A DNA stretch of 64,000 bases. Origin: Steromphala cineraria (taxonomy: Eukaryota; Mollusca; Gastropoda; Trochida; Trochidae). Under the pieces are notes generated by a model, which saw only the letters and a program-made list of their open reading frames with translations, searched no databases and was not told the DNA's origin. The position numbers and the translations under genes are program-made. Below are positions 1-12,530 of the stretch, one piece after another (within the stretch, counting starts at the first letter, position 1; every line of letters begins with the position of its first letter). Location of the stretch: positions 45,350,468-45,414,467 of the forward strand of contig OU744735.1 of NCBI GenBank assembly GCA_916613615.1, given 5' to 3'.

Positions 1-243
1 ATCCATAGTCAGAGGACAAAGTATGAAGTTTAACATAAAATCCATTGGCGGCCATTTTTTTTGAACACCTTTAATTCATTTTGTGTAAGAAAAATGAATC
101 GCATGGCTAAACTTTATGTTATATGTTTGAATTATTACTGCTCAATTTAGTTTCAATACATTGTCTTTCAACTGGAACCATTTATTTTCATTTTCCTGAC
201 ATCACCTAATATTCCCCCTAAAAACGTGCTACTGCCCCTTTAA
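1..243. repeat. MITE with TTAA flank, truncated by the window edge
   Basis: This is the right-hand part of a ~366-bp repeat that recurs at 3428, 4068, 21935 and 24232. The right end CGTGCTACTGCCCCT followed by TTAA is the inverted complement of the left end seen in the complete copies. TTAA target duplications with AGGGG-type ends are known from Kolobok-type (T2) and piggyBac-type MITEs; Kolobok is the closer match. No coding capacity. Confidence 0.75.
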
Positions 244-1249
244 AGTGACCAGTGGTCAAAATTTCCAAAACATTAATTTTTATTCCGTCATTAGTGAGCA
301 ACAGCTTTAGACCTACGTCATATTAATTTTGTTCCTGTGCATTAAGGCAATGTCAATGTGCTCATTTTGTTCTAAGAGAATTTATATTTTAATTGAAATT
401 TTGAAAATTAGAATGATTTTTGGATGGTAAAACACGAACATATTCTTTGATCTAAACTAGAGAATTGTTTTGGATACCCATACTGTACTGCACCCCACCC
501 GAACGAAAATCATATGTCCGCCCCTGCACTCCATGTCACTTTAAATCTCTGTGCAGCGAATATATGATTGATTACTCAGTACACAATATTGAGGCAACCT
601 CGCGTTTAGTGTTCTGTTTGACTACCCCTTGACAGAATCGACACTGTTGGGAGTTTACGATATCAATATCAGGCTAGAGTCTATGGCACGAATGTTTGTT
701 CTAGTTTAATCTCTTGCTATACATGATATAAGAGGAATTTGAAATGTATTATTCTGATCTACTTTTAAACCTTTAAGACAGATTTAAGTGATTTTGAGTT
801 AACAGGTTTTAACATTCTTTCTCTGAAAATAATCATGCGGATTAAGCATAATGTGTAATTATTCATTCAGTAAGCATCTTGTGGTATTTGAATACATTTT
901 TTTCAAACATCAACAATACTTTTAATACGTCACTTCATAAAGTAGAAAATTAAAAAAAACGTGTGTTCGGAATTAATATCCAGTCTATTCTACGTCCAAA
1001 TTTACTTTTAAAATAAACTACATATAAACCTTTATGTGAAAATAATATGTTAAACTCTGCACATTTTAAATAAACCTTTGAACATGCTGTAAACAGAGGA
1101 TTAAGATAATGACAGATATTATCGGAATGACACATCACTAGTGACAACTCGACAAATGATTGTCACAATGTAATCCAACACCCGAAGCTCTCAACCAAAA
1201 CAATTTACTGTCCGTTTAAAGGAATAAACATTAAATTTAGATCTCCTAC
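244..1249. other. AT-rich non-coding stretch
   Basis: I see no convincing exon, RNA gene or bordered repeat here. Open frames are short and low in complexity. Confidence 0.5.
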
Positions 1250-1257
1250 CTTGGTTT

Positions 1258-1311
1258 TCACTTAATGTCTTCTTGAAAAACACTTCGTAATTTGTTGTCT
1301 AGATAAATCGT
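1258..1311 (-). CDS. possible short terminal exon, unknown protein
   Basis: On the minus strand an acceptor (GCTTGCAG) is followed by 17 open codons and TGA, with a good donor (CAAG|GTAGGA) a few bases after the stop. The phase-0 start matches the phase-0 end of the exon at 4870-4944, so it could belong to the same minus-strand gene. It is very short, no family is recognised, and the donor after the stop may mean it is an untranslated or alternative exon. Confidence 0.2.
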   Translation of the reverse strand, partial: TIYLDNKLRSVFQEDIK

Positions 1312-2046
1312 CTGCAAGCTTTTAAAGTGTCACCAGTTTTTGGATTGTCGTCTGCTTAGAATAATTTCGTTACCAAGTGTTTTGCGCAGGCGCGTAATAT
1401 CAAAACAATACCATCTCAAGTGGAAAACCATTACCTCCTTATAACATGATATCATATTAACTAAATTTAAACATATCTTATAGAAACTATTTACAGATAA
1501 TCGCTATTTAAAAAAAATTTTGACTAGTATTTTCATGAAAAGTCATCGCTATAGCGCAGAAATTCTTTATACGATCGCTTTATAAAGAGGGATTTGACAA
1601 GCAATATGAGGTACACCGCAACTCAAGCCACCCGAAACTAAAATGATTTTTGATTTACTGGACATATTGTTTGAAGAGATTAGTTCAATCGCGGTCATGG
1701 TGCAGAGAGATTTAGTTCTGTCGATACCTAGTAAAGCGTAAGTGACATGTTATATACAACCGTAACCCGTCACATTGGTCGAGAGGAATTGTATGTAAAT
1801 ATTTTGAGTGCTATGTATTGTGTCAATCGTTTTAAGTATTGATATTTTAAAACATATAAAATAATGTAAATGTTATCTTGGTATAATATCAGTAACTGTT
1901 CTTCACAGTAGGATAGCTAAATGAAATTTGTCAGGTAAAAGAGTTTAATCATACAGATAAGCTAATTAGAAATTAAGATTCATATCGATAATATTTTCAA
2001 AGATATAGGCCTGAACTTTTTTGTATCGTGTTTATATTAATTTTCA

Positions 2047-2600
2047 TACAGACAGACAGATTGTTTATTCAAGTCTCACCTCACATAAGATACACAGAAC
2101 ATTGTAAAATGACATAAAAGTGAGCCATCCTTTAAGGGTTATGAGACTATAATTAAACGTGAACATGAGAACAAACATAGACCGTTAATACTAAAACAAC
2201 ATAGAATATATGTACACATATAAGATATACAACAGACCATTTGAAATATGCTTCCATTTTTGTAAAAAAAAAATAAAAGCAGGTTTTGGCAGTAAAATAT
2301 ACATTGTGTTTATAAAGTAAAAATAAACGTATCTTCATCACAGAGCTCTTCAACTTTGTGATAGCTAAAACGGACATGTTCATACAACCTTTCACGCAGC
2401 TCATCATACACAGGGCAATGTAACAGTACATGTCTTCCATCCTCAACACTCTCACTACACTGAAAACATTCTCTGTCACTCACTTCCTTATTTGTATATC
2501 TGCCGTGTTCAAAATGCAGAGGAGCATACCTGATGCATGCATATAGTTCTTGGGGAACAAAAAATAACCTTCTTGCACATGGTGAAAAGCTAATGGGAAA
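2047..2600 (-). pseudogene. LINE (non-LTR retrotransposon) 3' remnant
   Basis: From about 2600 down to a TAA at 2310-2312 the minus strand reads as the C-terminal end of a LINE ORF2. It has the zinc-knuckle-like spacing ECFQC ... GRHVLLHCPVYDELR, typical of reverse-transcriptase tails in marine invertebrates. Below the stop is an untranslated tail that ends in a CTGT microsatellite on the minus strand near 2047, as expected for a LINE 3' end. The 5' part (endonuclease, RT core) is absent, so this is a dead 5'-truncated insertion. Confidence 0.7.
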
Positions 2601-3427
2601 AGTGAAAATTTAAATATAACCAATTTACACATTTCATTATTTCAATATATTACTATTTGGTGAGAGTAAGTCTAATTAATGTCTATAAGTATGACTTCAA
2701 CACCTGATTTACATAAACGCGTGCTTTGAACATTGTTTTCTTTTGGCAACCATTAATAATACAATATATTTAAATGTTGAAATCATTTAGATACATCGTA
2801 TAAACGCTAGATGCAAAAAGCATTTTAAGACGCTTCCAAATGATATCTTACGGAACAGTTTACATTCTTATGACAATTAAAACAGAAAAATGAACATTTT
2901 TGCTTATATAATGGATATGTTTAGTGTATTCTCGAACGTGTTATTTTTTCAAGTAAATCTAATAGCTCTCAATTTTGAACGTGACAGACCGAATATTTGT
3001 GAACTATTTAACTAAACTATACAACATGTTTTAGGTTTTTGATTGTGTCACTTACACATAAGAACTACAACTTAGCACTTATAGAACAGAGAAGGAGTAA
3101 CAATTACTGAAGTATACCAACACAAATTTTCTAGTTTGAACAGCATATCTTGAAATACACGGTCCAAAAAAAGGAAGAAATATCAACTTGCACAAAGGTA
3201 TCCCGTTTTATCACTTGACTATAAGCCTAGAAATGTTTGACGTCACCTTCCTTTATACATACGGCCTGCATTGGTAGGATACGTACATATTTTACTTTTT
3301 TATTTATCTTAGTGTAACACGATCCTTTTGGCATGTCTTATAGCATAGGTATAAAAAACGATCAACATTTGATTTTTGGTGAATTATCCGTTTTTAATGA
3401 AATATAGTGAGAACCCTAACCTTCCTC
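2601..3427. other. AT-rich non-coding stretch
   Basis: Nothing supportable seen between the LINE remnant and the next MITE. Confidence 0.5.
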
Positions 3428-3793
3428 TTTAAAGGGGCAGTAGCACGTTTTTTGATAATTTTATATTTTAAAATTTTGCCTAATATTAGTAAGTTAATGC
3501 TAAATGAATCATTTTGACAGTGACAAAAATTTCATTTAACAAGCCAATCATTCATAGTCAGAGGACAAAGTATGACGATTCACATAAAATCCATTGGCGG
3601 CCATTTTTGTGTGAACACCTTTAATTCATTTTGTGTAAGAAAAAGGAATCGCATGGCTACACTTTATGTTATATATTTGAATTATTACTGCTCCATGAAG
3701 TTTAAATACATTATCTTTCGATTGGAACCATTAATTTTCATTTTCGTGACATCACCTTATATTCCCCCTAAAAACGTGCTACTGCCCCTTTAA
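3428..3793 (+). repeat. complete MITE with TTAA flanks (Kolobok-like)
   Basis: Both ends are intact: TTAA then AGGGGCAGTAGCACG on the left, and CGTGCTACTGCCCCT then TTAA on the right. The ~366-bp interior is shared with the copies at 1, 4068, 21935 and 24232 and holds no long conserved frame. The only open frame inside, about 70 codons, is repeat-derived. Confidence 0.85.
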
Positions 3794-4067
3794 CCATTTA
3801 CATTTTAATATTTTATCTTCAATGCTTAATCTAAATGACGAAAAACGTGCATACGACAAAAAATATGACAAGAAAACCTGACCTCTTTTAGAAATAAATG
3901 CATATTCATTAACGTTTTTTGTTGAAGCCTTGATCATTATCTTGAAAATATCATCAGAAACCCACTGATCAATCGCTACACATACAACATGCTTAAATTG
4001 GTCCCGTTCAAATGTTTCGCAAACTTTGTATCAGTAGTTCTTTAGAAAATATGAATTTGTATAGTCC

Positions 4068-4434
4068 TTTAAAGGGGCAGTAGCACGTTTTTAGGGGGAA
4101 TATAAGGTGATGTCAGGAAAATGAAAATTAATGGTTCCAATTGAAAGACAATGTATTTAAACTAAATGGAACAGCAATAACTCAAATATATAATGTAAAG
4201 TTTAGCAATGCGATTCCTTTTTCCTACACAAAATGAATAAAAGGTGTTCACACAAAATGGCCGCCTATGGATTTTAGGTGAATCTTCGTACTTTGTCCTC
4301 TGACTACGGATAAGTGGTTTGTGTTATGAGATTTTTGACACTATCAAAATAATATATTTAGCATTAACATACAATTATCAGTGAAAAAAAATTTAAATAT
4401 AAAATTATCAAAAAACGTGCTACTGCCCCTTTAA
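4068..4434 (-). repeat. complete MITE with TTAA flanks, inverted copy
   Basis: Same family as 3428-3793 in the opposite orientation, ~275 bp away. Both ends carry TTAA plus the 15-bp inverted terminus. The two close inverted copies could pair as a long hairpin in a transcript. Confidence 0.85.
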
Positions 4435-4869
4435 ATATGCATGCATTTAAATCAACAATGCTGGTTTCTTAACACTTACTCAATCTCTTATATGCTATAT
4501 TTTGCAATATTAACAAATAAATTTGAGTAAAAATTTGTACATATTTAAAAAATGTATCACTTGCTTGCTTGCTAGAATAAAGAAGTTGTATACACACGAA
4601 CTTCCCTCAACATTCTTCATCATGTGCCTTCTAGAATGTCAATTAAAGAAATGGTACTTAATAATTTGTTCCCCTTTACACAGATTGCAGTATATCCTAG
4701 TAAATTAAAAAAAAATTATATCTAAAATATTCTTATTTTACGTTAATCACAAAATGAATGTGGAAAAGTTCAATATGTTACATTGGAGTTTGTTGTGTAT
4801 TTGGTACTGGTCTGTATATGAGCCGATGACCTGACATGTTAAATGGTTGGATAGAGACAGGACGCCTAC

Positions 4870-4944
4870 CTTCCCCTGTTCTCGGGTCTCGCTACAGAAC
4901 AGCACATCAGCGATTGTCGGCCTTTGCTTCTGAATTTCTTCCAG
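4870..4944 (-). CDS. internal exon of an unidentified minus-strand gene
   Basis: A strong acceptor (TTTTACCTTTCAG) precedes 75 bases that are open in phase 0 (LEEIQKQRPTIADVLF and nine more residues), followed by a consensus donor (GGGGAAG|GTAGGC). Base composition is clearly richer in GC than the surroundings. A second frame is also open across so short an exon, so the translation is not certain. Phase 0 at both ends matches the phase-0 end of the ATG exon at 12040-12243, which may be the first exon of the same gene. Family not recognised. Confidence 0.5.
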
Positions 4945-5239
4945 CTGAAAGGTAAAACCAACTATGTGGAACGTGTATACCTCAGGTGAGCAATTAACGC
5001 GCAATCAAGCGTGACGATTTGAAGACTCAATCTATCTTCTCATGTTCCTTATGTCAAAGGTCAAGCCATTTTTTTGACAGTGTGGTATCTAAAAAAAGGG
5101 GAAAATTTGATATGTGAGATATGTGACCACCTTTTTTACCTCGAAGAGAGAGTTTTAGACGTCCCCTGTTATAATTGAACGCAGAATACAGAAAAAATGT
5201 GTAACAAGACAGAATAAATTGAATAAAAACAGAATAAAA

Positions 5240-6620
5240 CTAGGATTGACGCGTCAATACTTAGGTCTTCAAGATTCCTCTTTGACCTTCACATACTGTT
5301 TGACCTTGACATGACTTTTTGTCTAAGAGGTAAACAGTAGCTAATACATTATCAAAATGACCAAATTCCACTTGACATTCAGTGTTAAAGACTTTTCAGA
5401 AAAATTCATCATGGTGGCCAATGTCAGCTATGACACCATTCTTCAGAGAATATTATTCCTAGTAGCAGAAAAAAATTTGGTTAAATTATCTCTCACCGTT
5501 TTCGAGATACATGTGATTTAACGTTGTAATGTAAAGAAAACACTGAAATTTGAAGATTTTTTTTACCCCTACTCCATGTTGGCCCTTCTATCTTCTTAAC
5601 TATCAAAATTTGTATGATAAAGTACAACATAGCTAAAGTTGTGCTTGGAATGGCGTATGTGAAAATACAATCAATTAAAAGATATCTTTATTAATAAAGA
5701 AACTGTGGAACCTTGAAATGTGCTAAAAATGAGGATTTTCCCAAAATCGCAATATTCAAGGACCGGTCATGGACAGAAATTTGTTTATCATCACTTGTTG
5801 ATATTTTTTTCCGTCTACTCATTACATCTGCTTCACAAAACATCAATGATAAAATTTCTATCTGTAACAATTTTGAAACTAAAATTCTCAAAGTAAAATA
5901 ACCCTCGAAAAATGTTAAAATCGCCGAGAAATGTAAAAAATCTCTTTATGTCCACATATTTCCTTAAATATCAACTTTTATATAATAATGACCTGTAGTG
6001 AACTTGTTCACCTATTATTGTAGAACAGAAAGCATCAAACAGATTTCATTTTCGACATTTCCTTACAGAGTGATGCCCCTTTGAACGTAACACGAAAAAT
6101 GACACTTCAAAAAAATGTCAAACTCCAAGGGCAGATAACTCGAGAAACAGGTCAAAAATTAAAAATAAATTTGCTTCGATAACTTTTTTACACACTCAAT
6201 AAGCTTTCCAACGAGCTATCACACTGGTCTGTATGTATTGCAGTTAGTGAGGAGAAGATTTTCAAAGACGCGTACCGTCAGAACCGCGAAATTTAAGAAA
6301 ATGTTCAGTTTTTCGAAAATAGCAAAAAATCTATTTATACGGCCGAAAACCGCTATGTGCTTAATCGATGGGGAATGTTGTTGCCCACATTTTGGTGAAA
6401 GTTTTATGAAATTATCTCCCTTAGTTACCGAGAAATTGAGGTTTGAAGTTTTTCCTTTAAAGGGAGGTAACTCAAAACCAAAATCGAAATTAAAAAATCT
6501 GGTTCGAGGATAATCTAAGTTGGGATACAGGCTACAATCCCTGAAAATTTCAAGAAATTCGGTTGAGTCGTTTGGGCTGTAGAGCGTTCACAAAATCGGT
6601 ACAAATAATAAAAATAATAA
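5240..6620 (+). mobile_element. Helentron-like non-autonomous element, copy 1
   Basis: Starts CTAGG followed by a perfect 14-nt palindrome ATTGACGCGTCAAT (5245-5258) and TTAGGTCTTCAAGA. It ends in an (AAT)n-rich tail after a conserved GTTTGGGCTGTAGAGCG block. The next copy starts directly after it, head to tail. A 5' palindrome, subterminal inverted repeat and 3' hairpin are the hallmarks of Helitron2/Helentron-type non-autonomous elements. Compared with copy 2 it lacks ~175 bp near 5536. A ~90-codon frame (6238-6513) is shared with copy 2 but carries no known domain. Confidence 0.7.
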
Positions 6621-8290
6621 CTAGGATTGACGCGTCAATACTTAGGTCTTCAAGATTCCTCTTTGACCTTCACACAGTGTTTGACCTTCATATGACTTTT
6701 TGTCTAAGAGGTAAACAGTAGCTAATGCATTATCAAAATGACCAAATTCCACTTGATATTCAGTGTGAAAGACTTTTCAGAAAAATTCATCATGGTGGCC
6801 AATGTCAGCTATGACATCATTCTTCAGTGAATATTATTCCTAGAAGCAGAAACAAATTTGGTTGAATTATCTGTCACCGTTTTCGAAATATATGTGATTT
6901 AACGCTGTAATGTAAAGTTGACTGTTTCAGACCCCTGTATAATGTAATGAAACCTAACACTTTAACTATTGATATTTTACTGATCAGGTATATCAGAAAC
7001 AATGTTGGCCTTGTTTATCCACATACAAAGATGTATGTTTTGTTTTGATAACTTAAATAGTAATGGAGTAATGAATTTTGGAACTTTATTGAAAACACTG
7101 AAATTTTAAGATTTTTAGACCCCTACTCCATGTTGGTCCTTCTAGCTCCTTAAAAATCAACATTTTTATGATCAAGTACAAAATAGAAAACGTTGTGCTT
7201 GGAATAGCGCATGTGAAAATACAGTCAATTTAAGGATATCTTTCTTAATAAAGAAACTGTGGAACTTTGAAATGTGCTAAAAATGAGGATTTTCCAAAAA
7301 TCGCAATATTCAAGGACTGGTCATGGACCGAAAACAATTTATCATGACTTGTTGATAATTTTTTCCGTCTACTCATTACATCTGCTTTACAAAACATCAA
7401 TGATAAAATTTCTATTTGTAATAGTTTTGAAACTAAAATTCTCAAAGTAAAATAACCCTCGAAAAATGTTAAAATCGCCGAAAAAGATAAAAAATCTCTT
7501 TATGTCAACATATTTCCTTAAATATCAACTTTTATATGATAATGACCTGTAGTGAACTTGATCACCTATTATTGTAGAACAGAATGCATCAAACAGATAT
7601 CATATTTGACATTTCCATACAGATTGGTGCCCCTTTGAACGTAACACGAAAAATGACACTTCAAAAAAATGTCGAACTCCAAGGGCAGATAACTCGAGTT
7701 ACAGGTCAAAAATTAAAAATTCGTTTCGATAACTTTTTTACCCACTCATTAAGCTTTCCAACGAGCTATCACACTAGTCTGTATGTATTACAGTTAGTGA
7801 GGAGTAGATTTTCAAAGACGCGTACCGTCAGAACCGCGAAATTTAAGAAAATGTTCAGTTTTTCGAAAATAGCAAAAAATCTATTTATACGGCCGAAAAC
7901 GGCTTATAATGCAGTCGATGGGGAATGTTGTTGCCCACATTTTGGTGAAAGTTTTATGAAATTATCTCCCTTAGTTACTGAGAAATTGAGGTTTGAAGTT
8001 TTTCCTTTAAAGGGAGGTAACTCAAAACCAAAATCGAAATTCAAAAATCTGGCTCGAGGATAATCTAAGTTGGGATACAGGCTACAATCCCTGAAAATTT
8101 CAAGAAATTCGGTTGAGTCGTTTGGGCTGTGGAGCGTTCACAAAATCGGTACAAATAATAAAAAATAATAATAATAATAAAAATTCGGATAATAACAATA
8201 GGTCTTCAGACTTTCGTCTTGAAGACCTAATAATAATAATCACGATAATAACAATAGGTCTTCTAGACTTTCGTCTTGAAGACCTAATAA
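6621..8290 (+). mobile_element. Helentron-like non-autonomous element, copy 2, with doubled 3' hairpin
   Basis: The same 5' palindrome lies at 6626-6639. The 3' end shows two successive hairpins with arms AGGTCTTC and GAAGACCT (8200-8228 and 8256-8285), separated by an AAT-rich linker. The right hairpin arm is the reverse complement of the TTAGGTCTTCAAGA near the 5' end, so hairpin arm and subterminal inverted repeat are the same sequence. It contains ~175 bp (about 6916-7090) absent from copy 1. Confidence 0.7.
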
Positions 8291-9695
8291 CAGATATATA
8301 TATATTTCATCAAGTGTCCCTTCCATGTATGTAAACACATAAAATACATAGATATATCGGTAAATTATACATTGAGTCTAAAGGCCTATGAAACAGTATA
8401 ACGTGTAGGGCGAATAAAAGGAATAAGATATTGTAATTATAAAAAAAAATTAAATTTAACGATTTCAAAAATAAATTCTCCTTTTAAACTTATCCCAACA
8501 TAAGCGAGTAAAGTAGCTAGAGTAAGGAATCTGATGAAATAAAAGCATTTAATAACCCATTTTCAAAATCGAAAATATCTAACAAACTTAAGAACTTGAA
8601 TGCATGGTGAAAATTGCAATTTAAAAGGAAGTGAACTTCAATTTGTTACTCTGTAGACGTTCAAGCAGGAGCCGTCTCGAGATTTTATGAAGGGTAATTA
8701 GGTCATTTTATTACCCTAAGCCCTGTGTAGAATCCAAGAGATTTGTTGAACTTTCAAGTCCAGTAGAATGCATAAGAGCTGACGAACATGCAGCAACAGA
8801 GCAAAGTAAGCCTGTGACTGAAACCATCTTCGATAACCCAGGATCAAGGTTCCGATAATTCTCTAGATCATCAAGGATGGACCGAAATTGGCTCGAGATA
8901 GTAGTTAGAGAAGATATTGAGATAAAATAGGATATTGAAATATACCTTTCCCTGTTCAGATTTATTGTAGAGCTTTCTGGACCAATCTTGTCTACCTAGC
9001 GAATGACGCGTTATCAAATAGTTGTCATCATACGAGCTTCATAACCTCATATGTGAATTTGTATACGCTATCTCATATGAGTTATCTTTGTTTGAGTAAC
9101 TAATTTAAATAATTTGATTCTGTCGTGATGAAAATAGTATTTCAAACTGCTATGCTGCATGCGTTATCAATGCATCACATAGATTGTGCATCGTACCTCT
9201 GAACCATTATGATATATGATAGGTGGTATCAGGGTTTAAAATATAGCCTGTCCGCCAGTCCTTAAACTGACTACCTTTTTCCAGGACTGGTTACTTTTTG
9301 GTCCGGACTGGTAACTTTTCATAAATGTTCTTCATTTTCCCTTAAGGAATTGACCAAATAATGTTCAGGACAGGCTAGGTTTCCAATCTATTTTAGACAC
9401 TGGTAAAAAAAATACACGCAATGTTTAACAGTCTTGTGTGTATAAAACCAGAGATCGTGAGCAAATATCACCTTTTTAAAAGCTGTGCAAATCAATAAAA
9501 CAAACAATAAGTAACACTATTGATCCGTAATAATCCGTTTATAACCCCCCTGGGTATCAAGGTTGTGAGATATAGATCTAGTGATATATTTCAGTAGTGA
9601 TTACTGTCGTTAGTATATATATGTTTTAGACATATATGTTCAAAGGTTAGAAATACTTGCTACTATTGCAAATGGTTATTGTTCATGGATACATC
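8291..9695. other. mostly non-coding stretch with one ambiguous open segment
   Basis: Apart from the 8697-8905 segment described separately, I see only AT-rich sequence and a short cluster of CCAGTCC/GGACTGG words near 9255-9310. No bordered element. Confidence 0.4.
8697..8905 (-). CDS. possible exon, strand uncertain
   Basis: On the minus strand about 65 codons are open down to a TAA at 8697-8699, preceded by a pyrimidine-rich tract and a CTCGAG acceptor-like site. The product has mixed composition with a hydrophobic stretch (MVSVTGLLCSVAACSSALM). A plus-strand frame over the same bases is also open for about 60 codons and looks equally protein-like, so the strand cannot be settled. No family recognised. 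Confidence 0.25.
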
Positions 9696-10005
9696 CAGTC
9701 TAAGTAAACCTAGCCTCACTATTATCCGTTACACTGCTATACTGAGTCTAGAAAGGCTTGGTTGATAGTCGCGTCAGCCCACGTGACCAAGTTGACCAAT
9801 CAGAACTGATCTTACCAAGTCACAATAGTCTGCCTTCGCACGTATAACGTTGGAGGGTCATAGGTCGCAGAAAGGTCGGCTGACGCGACCCTCAACCAGA
9901 CCTTTCTAGACTCAGTATAACAGTGTAACGGATAATAGTGAGGCTAGGTTTACTTAGACTGTAGCAGTGTAACGGATAATAGTGAGGCTAGGTTTACTTA
10001 GACTG
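9696..10005. mobile_element. palindromic MITE with 9-bp target duplication
   Basis: Long inverted repeats of ~85 bp start CAGTCTAAGTAAACC and end GGTTTACTTAGACTG. The insertion is flanked by the 9-bp direct repeat GGATACATC (9687-9695 and 10006-10014). The right terminus (~45 bp) is present twice in direct order, and the target duplication lies outside the second copy. Nine-bp duplications with long inverted repeats fit Mutator- or Merlin-type elements. Confidence 0.85.
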
Positions 10006-10014
10006 GGATACATC

Positions 10015-12039
10015 TTAGATTGAGAAAAAAGAACATATCTAGATATTATGTCTTACAAATTGCTCACTTGTGTGGGTAGAAAATAAGATATTTCCTCGTG
10101 AGTCTTTAAGACAGAAAGATATCGTAAATGAGCGAGTTAAAAGTTAAAGAAGATATTAAAAATATTTTGACAGATACCTTACTTGAAAAGTAGATAACTT
10201 GACTTTGTAGATTAGTTTTTATGAGTGAGTTTTTGTTAATCAGTTTTGTAGAAACTGTTGAGCTTTGAAGGAAAATCACTTTTGCTTTTTCAATAATTAA
10301 CAATTGTATGGGGTGTTTTTATTTTGTTTGAGGCAGAATATCTTGGTTATTACATTAAACACAAACGTTGAACACGTTAAACATATACCTTTTGAGTAAA
10401 GGTCTTGCAACAAATATGTGTCAGTAGGTTGAGTTCACTTATTTTTTTTATAAACAAGGCTTTAATTAGGCAGTAATTTAGATTTGAACAACTACTTTGC
10501 GATTAAAGTTCTAACATTTGATACAGAAATGTAAAAGAATAATATATTTTTTTTAAAGGTTGAAGAAAAAGATTTGACATCATTAAAATCGAATTTTGTC
10601 TCATAAATAAGATCATTCAGCTGATATATCTTCTATCTCATTTCTAGAAGATATAATTCTTTTAGCATAAAATAATTATTTTAATTTTATATTTCACACC
10701 TGTGTAGCTCGAGACATGTCATACTTCAAAATAAATTAAATATTTGAAGTCTTAAGGTGATCCATGATAATCCAGTAGAAACTATCAATAGTTTACGATT
10801 TTTTCCTCAATAGGGTCTCGCTTATCTAACAACGCACTATACCCAACCCGCTGTCTTGAGTGCAGGCTCTAGAACAAAGCGATATACCAGGCATGTCAAC
10901 CCCAAGGTTTAACAATCGATCAACGATAGTGGCTTCATGTATTGAAACTTGACTACTATCAATACTTATATCATTTATCGACTATTCAGCCTTCTCAGTT
11001 ACGTTGGGCTGTCTTCAATTTCTTATATCGAGTAGTTGAAGTGTCTTAATCTGTGGTTCCTCATGACTACCAAGTGGTCTCTTTTGTTTTTATTTTCTAT
11101 TTTTTACTTTTGAAAGTGGATTTTATTTTTTTGGATATGTACTAATTCATCATTGCTGACTACAAAACAGTCTCGTTTTTTGATAATCTATATAATATAT
11201 ATTTTTTCAACTTCAAAAGATTTACAAATGCTTACCATTAATATTGTATGTTGATTTTGGTATATCCTTATTGATCATTATTGACGTTAAAGTAAACAAA
11301 AAATTTTATCACCTGACTGATAATGATATTTCTATGTTCTGTATGATATGTTGTTTCACAATTGAATTGCACAAAAAGAAAGTCTTTGCTTTCAATAAAT
11401 ATATTAATAAATCAATTATAGTTTTTATATCATGATGAGATGTTAACAGTTTTCTTATGTTGGCCTTCGTCGAAATTAATCAAGTAAATCTAGAGATGAT
11501 TTTATTCCACTGAATGAAAGATGTTTCCTTAGTATGAACATGCATATAGAAATGATGCAAACAAATATAGATAACTGTGTTCATAGGATAAATTCTATTA
11601 TATAGATAAACCAAAGATTATATATTTGAGTATGCTCCTATAGATAATATATTTTACTCATACATTTATATTTCTGGCATTTTATCAAAAAAAGAAAACA
11701 ACATGTATTTCAACAATGTTACTTTAAACACACCAGCTAACTTCAGAATAGTCTGTCATCCAGACCCTAAAGCAAAATTACTTAATTGATGATCAACCCA
11801 GTCTAGAAAAGTATAGCAAGTCTAGATCACGCAGCTTTAGCTTCTGAAGTTAAAGCATCTTCTGGGCTCCATTTTGTTATAATACATGATTTAAAAAAAA
11901 TATTGTTAATATTGAAAATAAATACTTCTGAGACTTAATGTTAGTCCGTATTATCATTCTTAAGATGTAGATGCAAGATTTTCAAAAAAATATCTAATAA
12001 CTGATTTTAAACTTAATGAACACAGCACTCCAAACCTAC
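10015..12039. other. AT-rich stretch, probable intron or intergenic
   Basis: Mostly low-complexity AT. One minus-strand segment at about 10840-10970 is open for ~45 codons (including HEATIVDRLLNLGVDMPG) and could be an exon of the gene starting at 12243, but its acceptor is poor. No repeats with clear borders. Confidence 0.35.
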
Positions 12040-12243
12040 ATTTAACTTGTCCTCAAGTCTGGCTGATAGCGCCCCTTCAGGAAAGTCTTCGAAGTCCACC
12101 ATATAGAGAGAGTCATACTTTCTGTAGGACCGTTTAGAGCCGGCGGTGGAAGGGAAGACTTTCCGGCTATTGTTGTTCATCAGACGCAAGTGATGAGCTA
12201 TCCAATTCCCCGGGGGAGATTTATCCGTCGAAACCTCCGCCAT
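12040..12243 (-). CDS. first coding exon of an unidentified minus-strand gene
   Basis: The ATG at 12243 has a good context (GAGAATGGCGG) and opens 68 codons that end at a donor (TTAAAT|GTAGGT) in phase 0. The product begins MAEVSTDKSPPGNW and is polar, rich in Ser, Asn and Arg. The exon is GC-rich and sits in a CpG-containing block (about 12040-12530) that looks like a promoter/5' region. Read without splicing it stops eight codons later. Possible downstream exons are at 4870-4944 and 1258-1311, both phase 0. I do not recognise the family. Confidence 0.45.
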
Positions 12244-12530
12244 TCTCGAAATTCTCCGCCAAAAAATAAATCTAAAACTTTAAAATACCTCGAAGCTCCT
12301 CTACATTGTTTTGATATTTAGGAGTCGGTTTGCACCCTCCAGCCCTGCCAACAGCCAAGACCGATGTGAGGAGTTTGGTCGCTACCCAAGTCTCGAAGAC
12401 GTTGCTATGGGCTCTGAGAAGACTCCGAGTGCGATTTATGGTTGGTCTGAAACCCAGGGCCAGATTGTGTTAACAGATTTGCCTCTTAGCTCTGTCCCCC
12501 GAAACGCCCCTCATGCGTAACCGGTTCAGA
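12244..12530 (-). promoter_or_regulatory. probable promoter/5' flank of the gene at 12243
   Basis: A GC- and CpG-richer block directly upstream of the minus-strand ATG, contrasting with AT-rich sequence on both sides. No TATA box is obvious. Open frames exist on both strands but lack support. Confidence 0.3.

Noticed and set aside
6238..8063. Conserved protein from the frames shared by the two Helentron-like copies
   Set aside because: The frames are shared because the copies are nearly identical; no domain, start differs, and such 3' blocks are usually non-coding.
10106..10303. 65-codon minus-strand ORF
   Set aside because: Low-complexity Ile/Lys/Ser composition in AT-rich DNA, no splice or start support.
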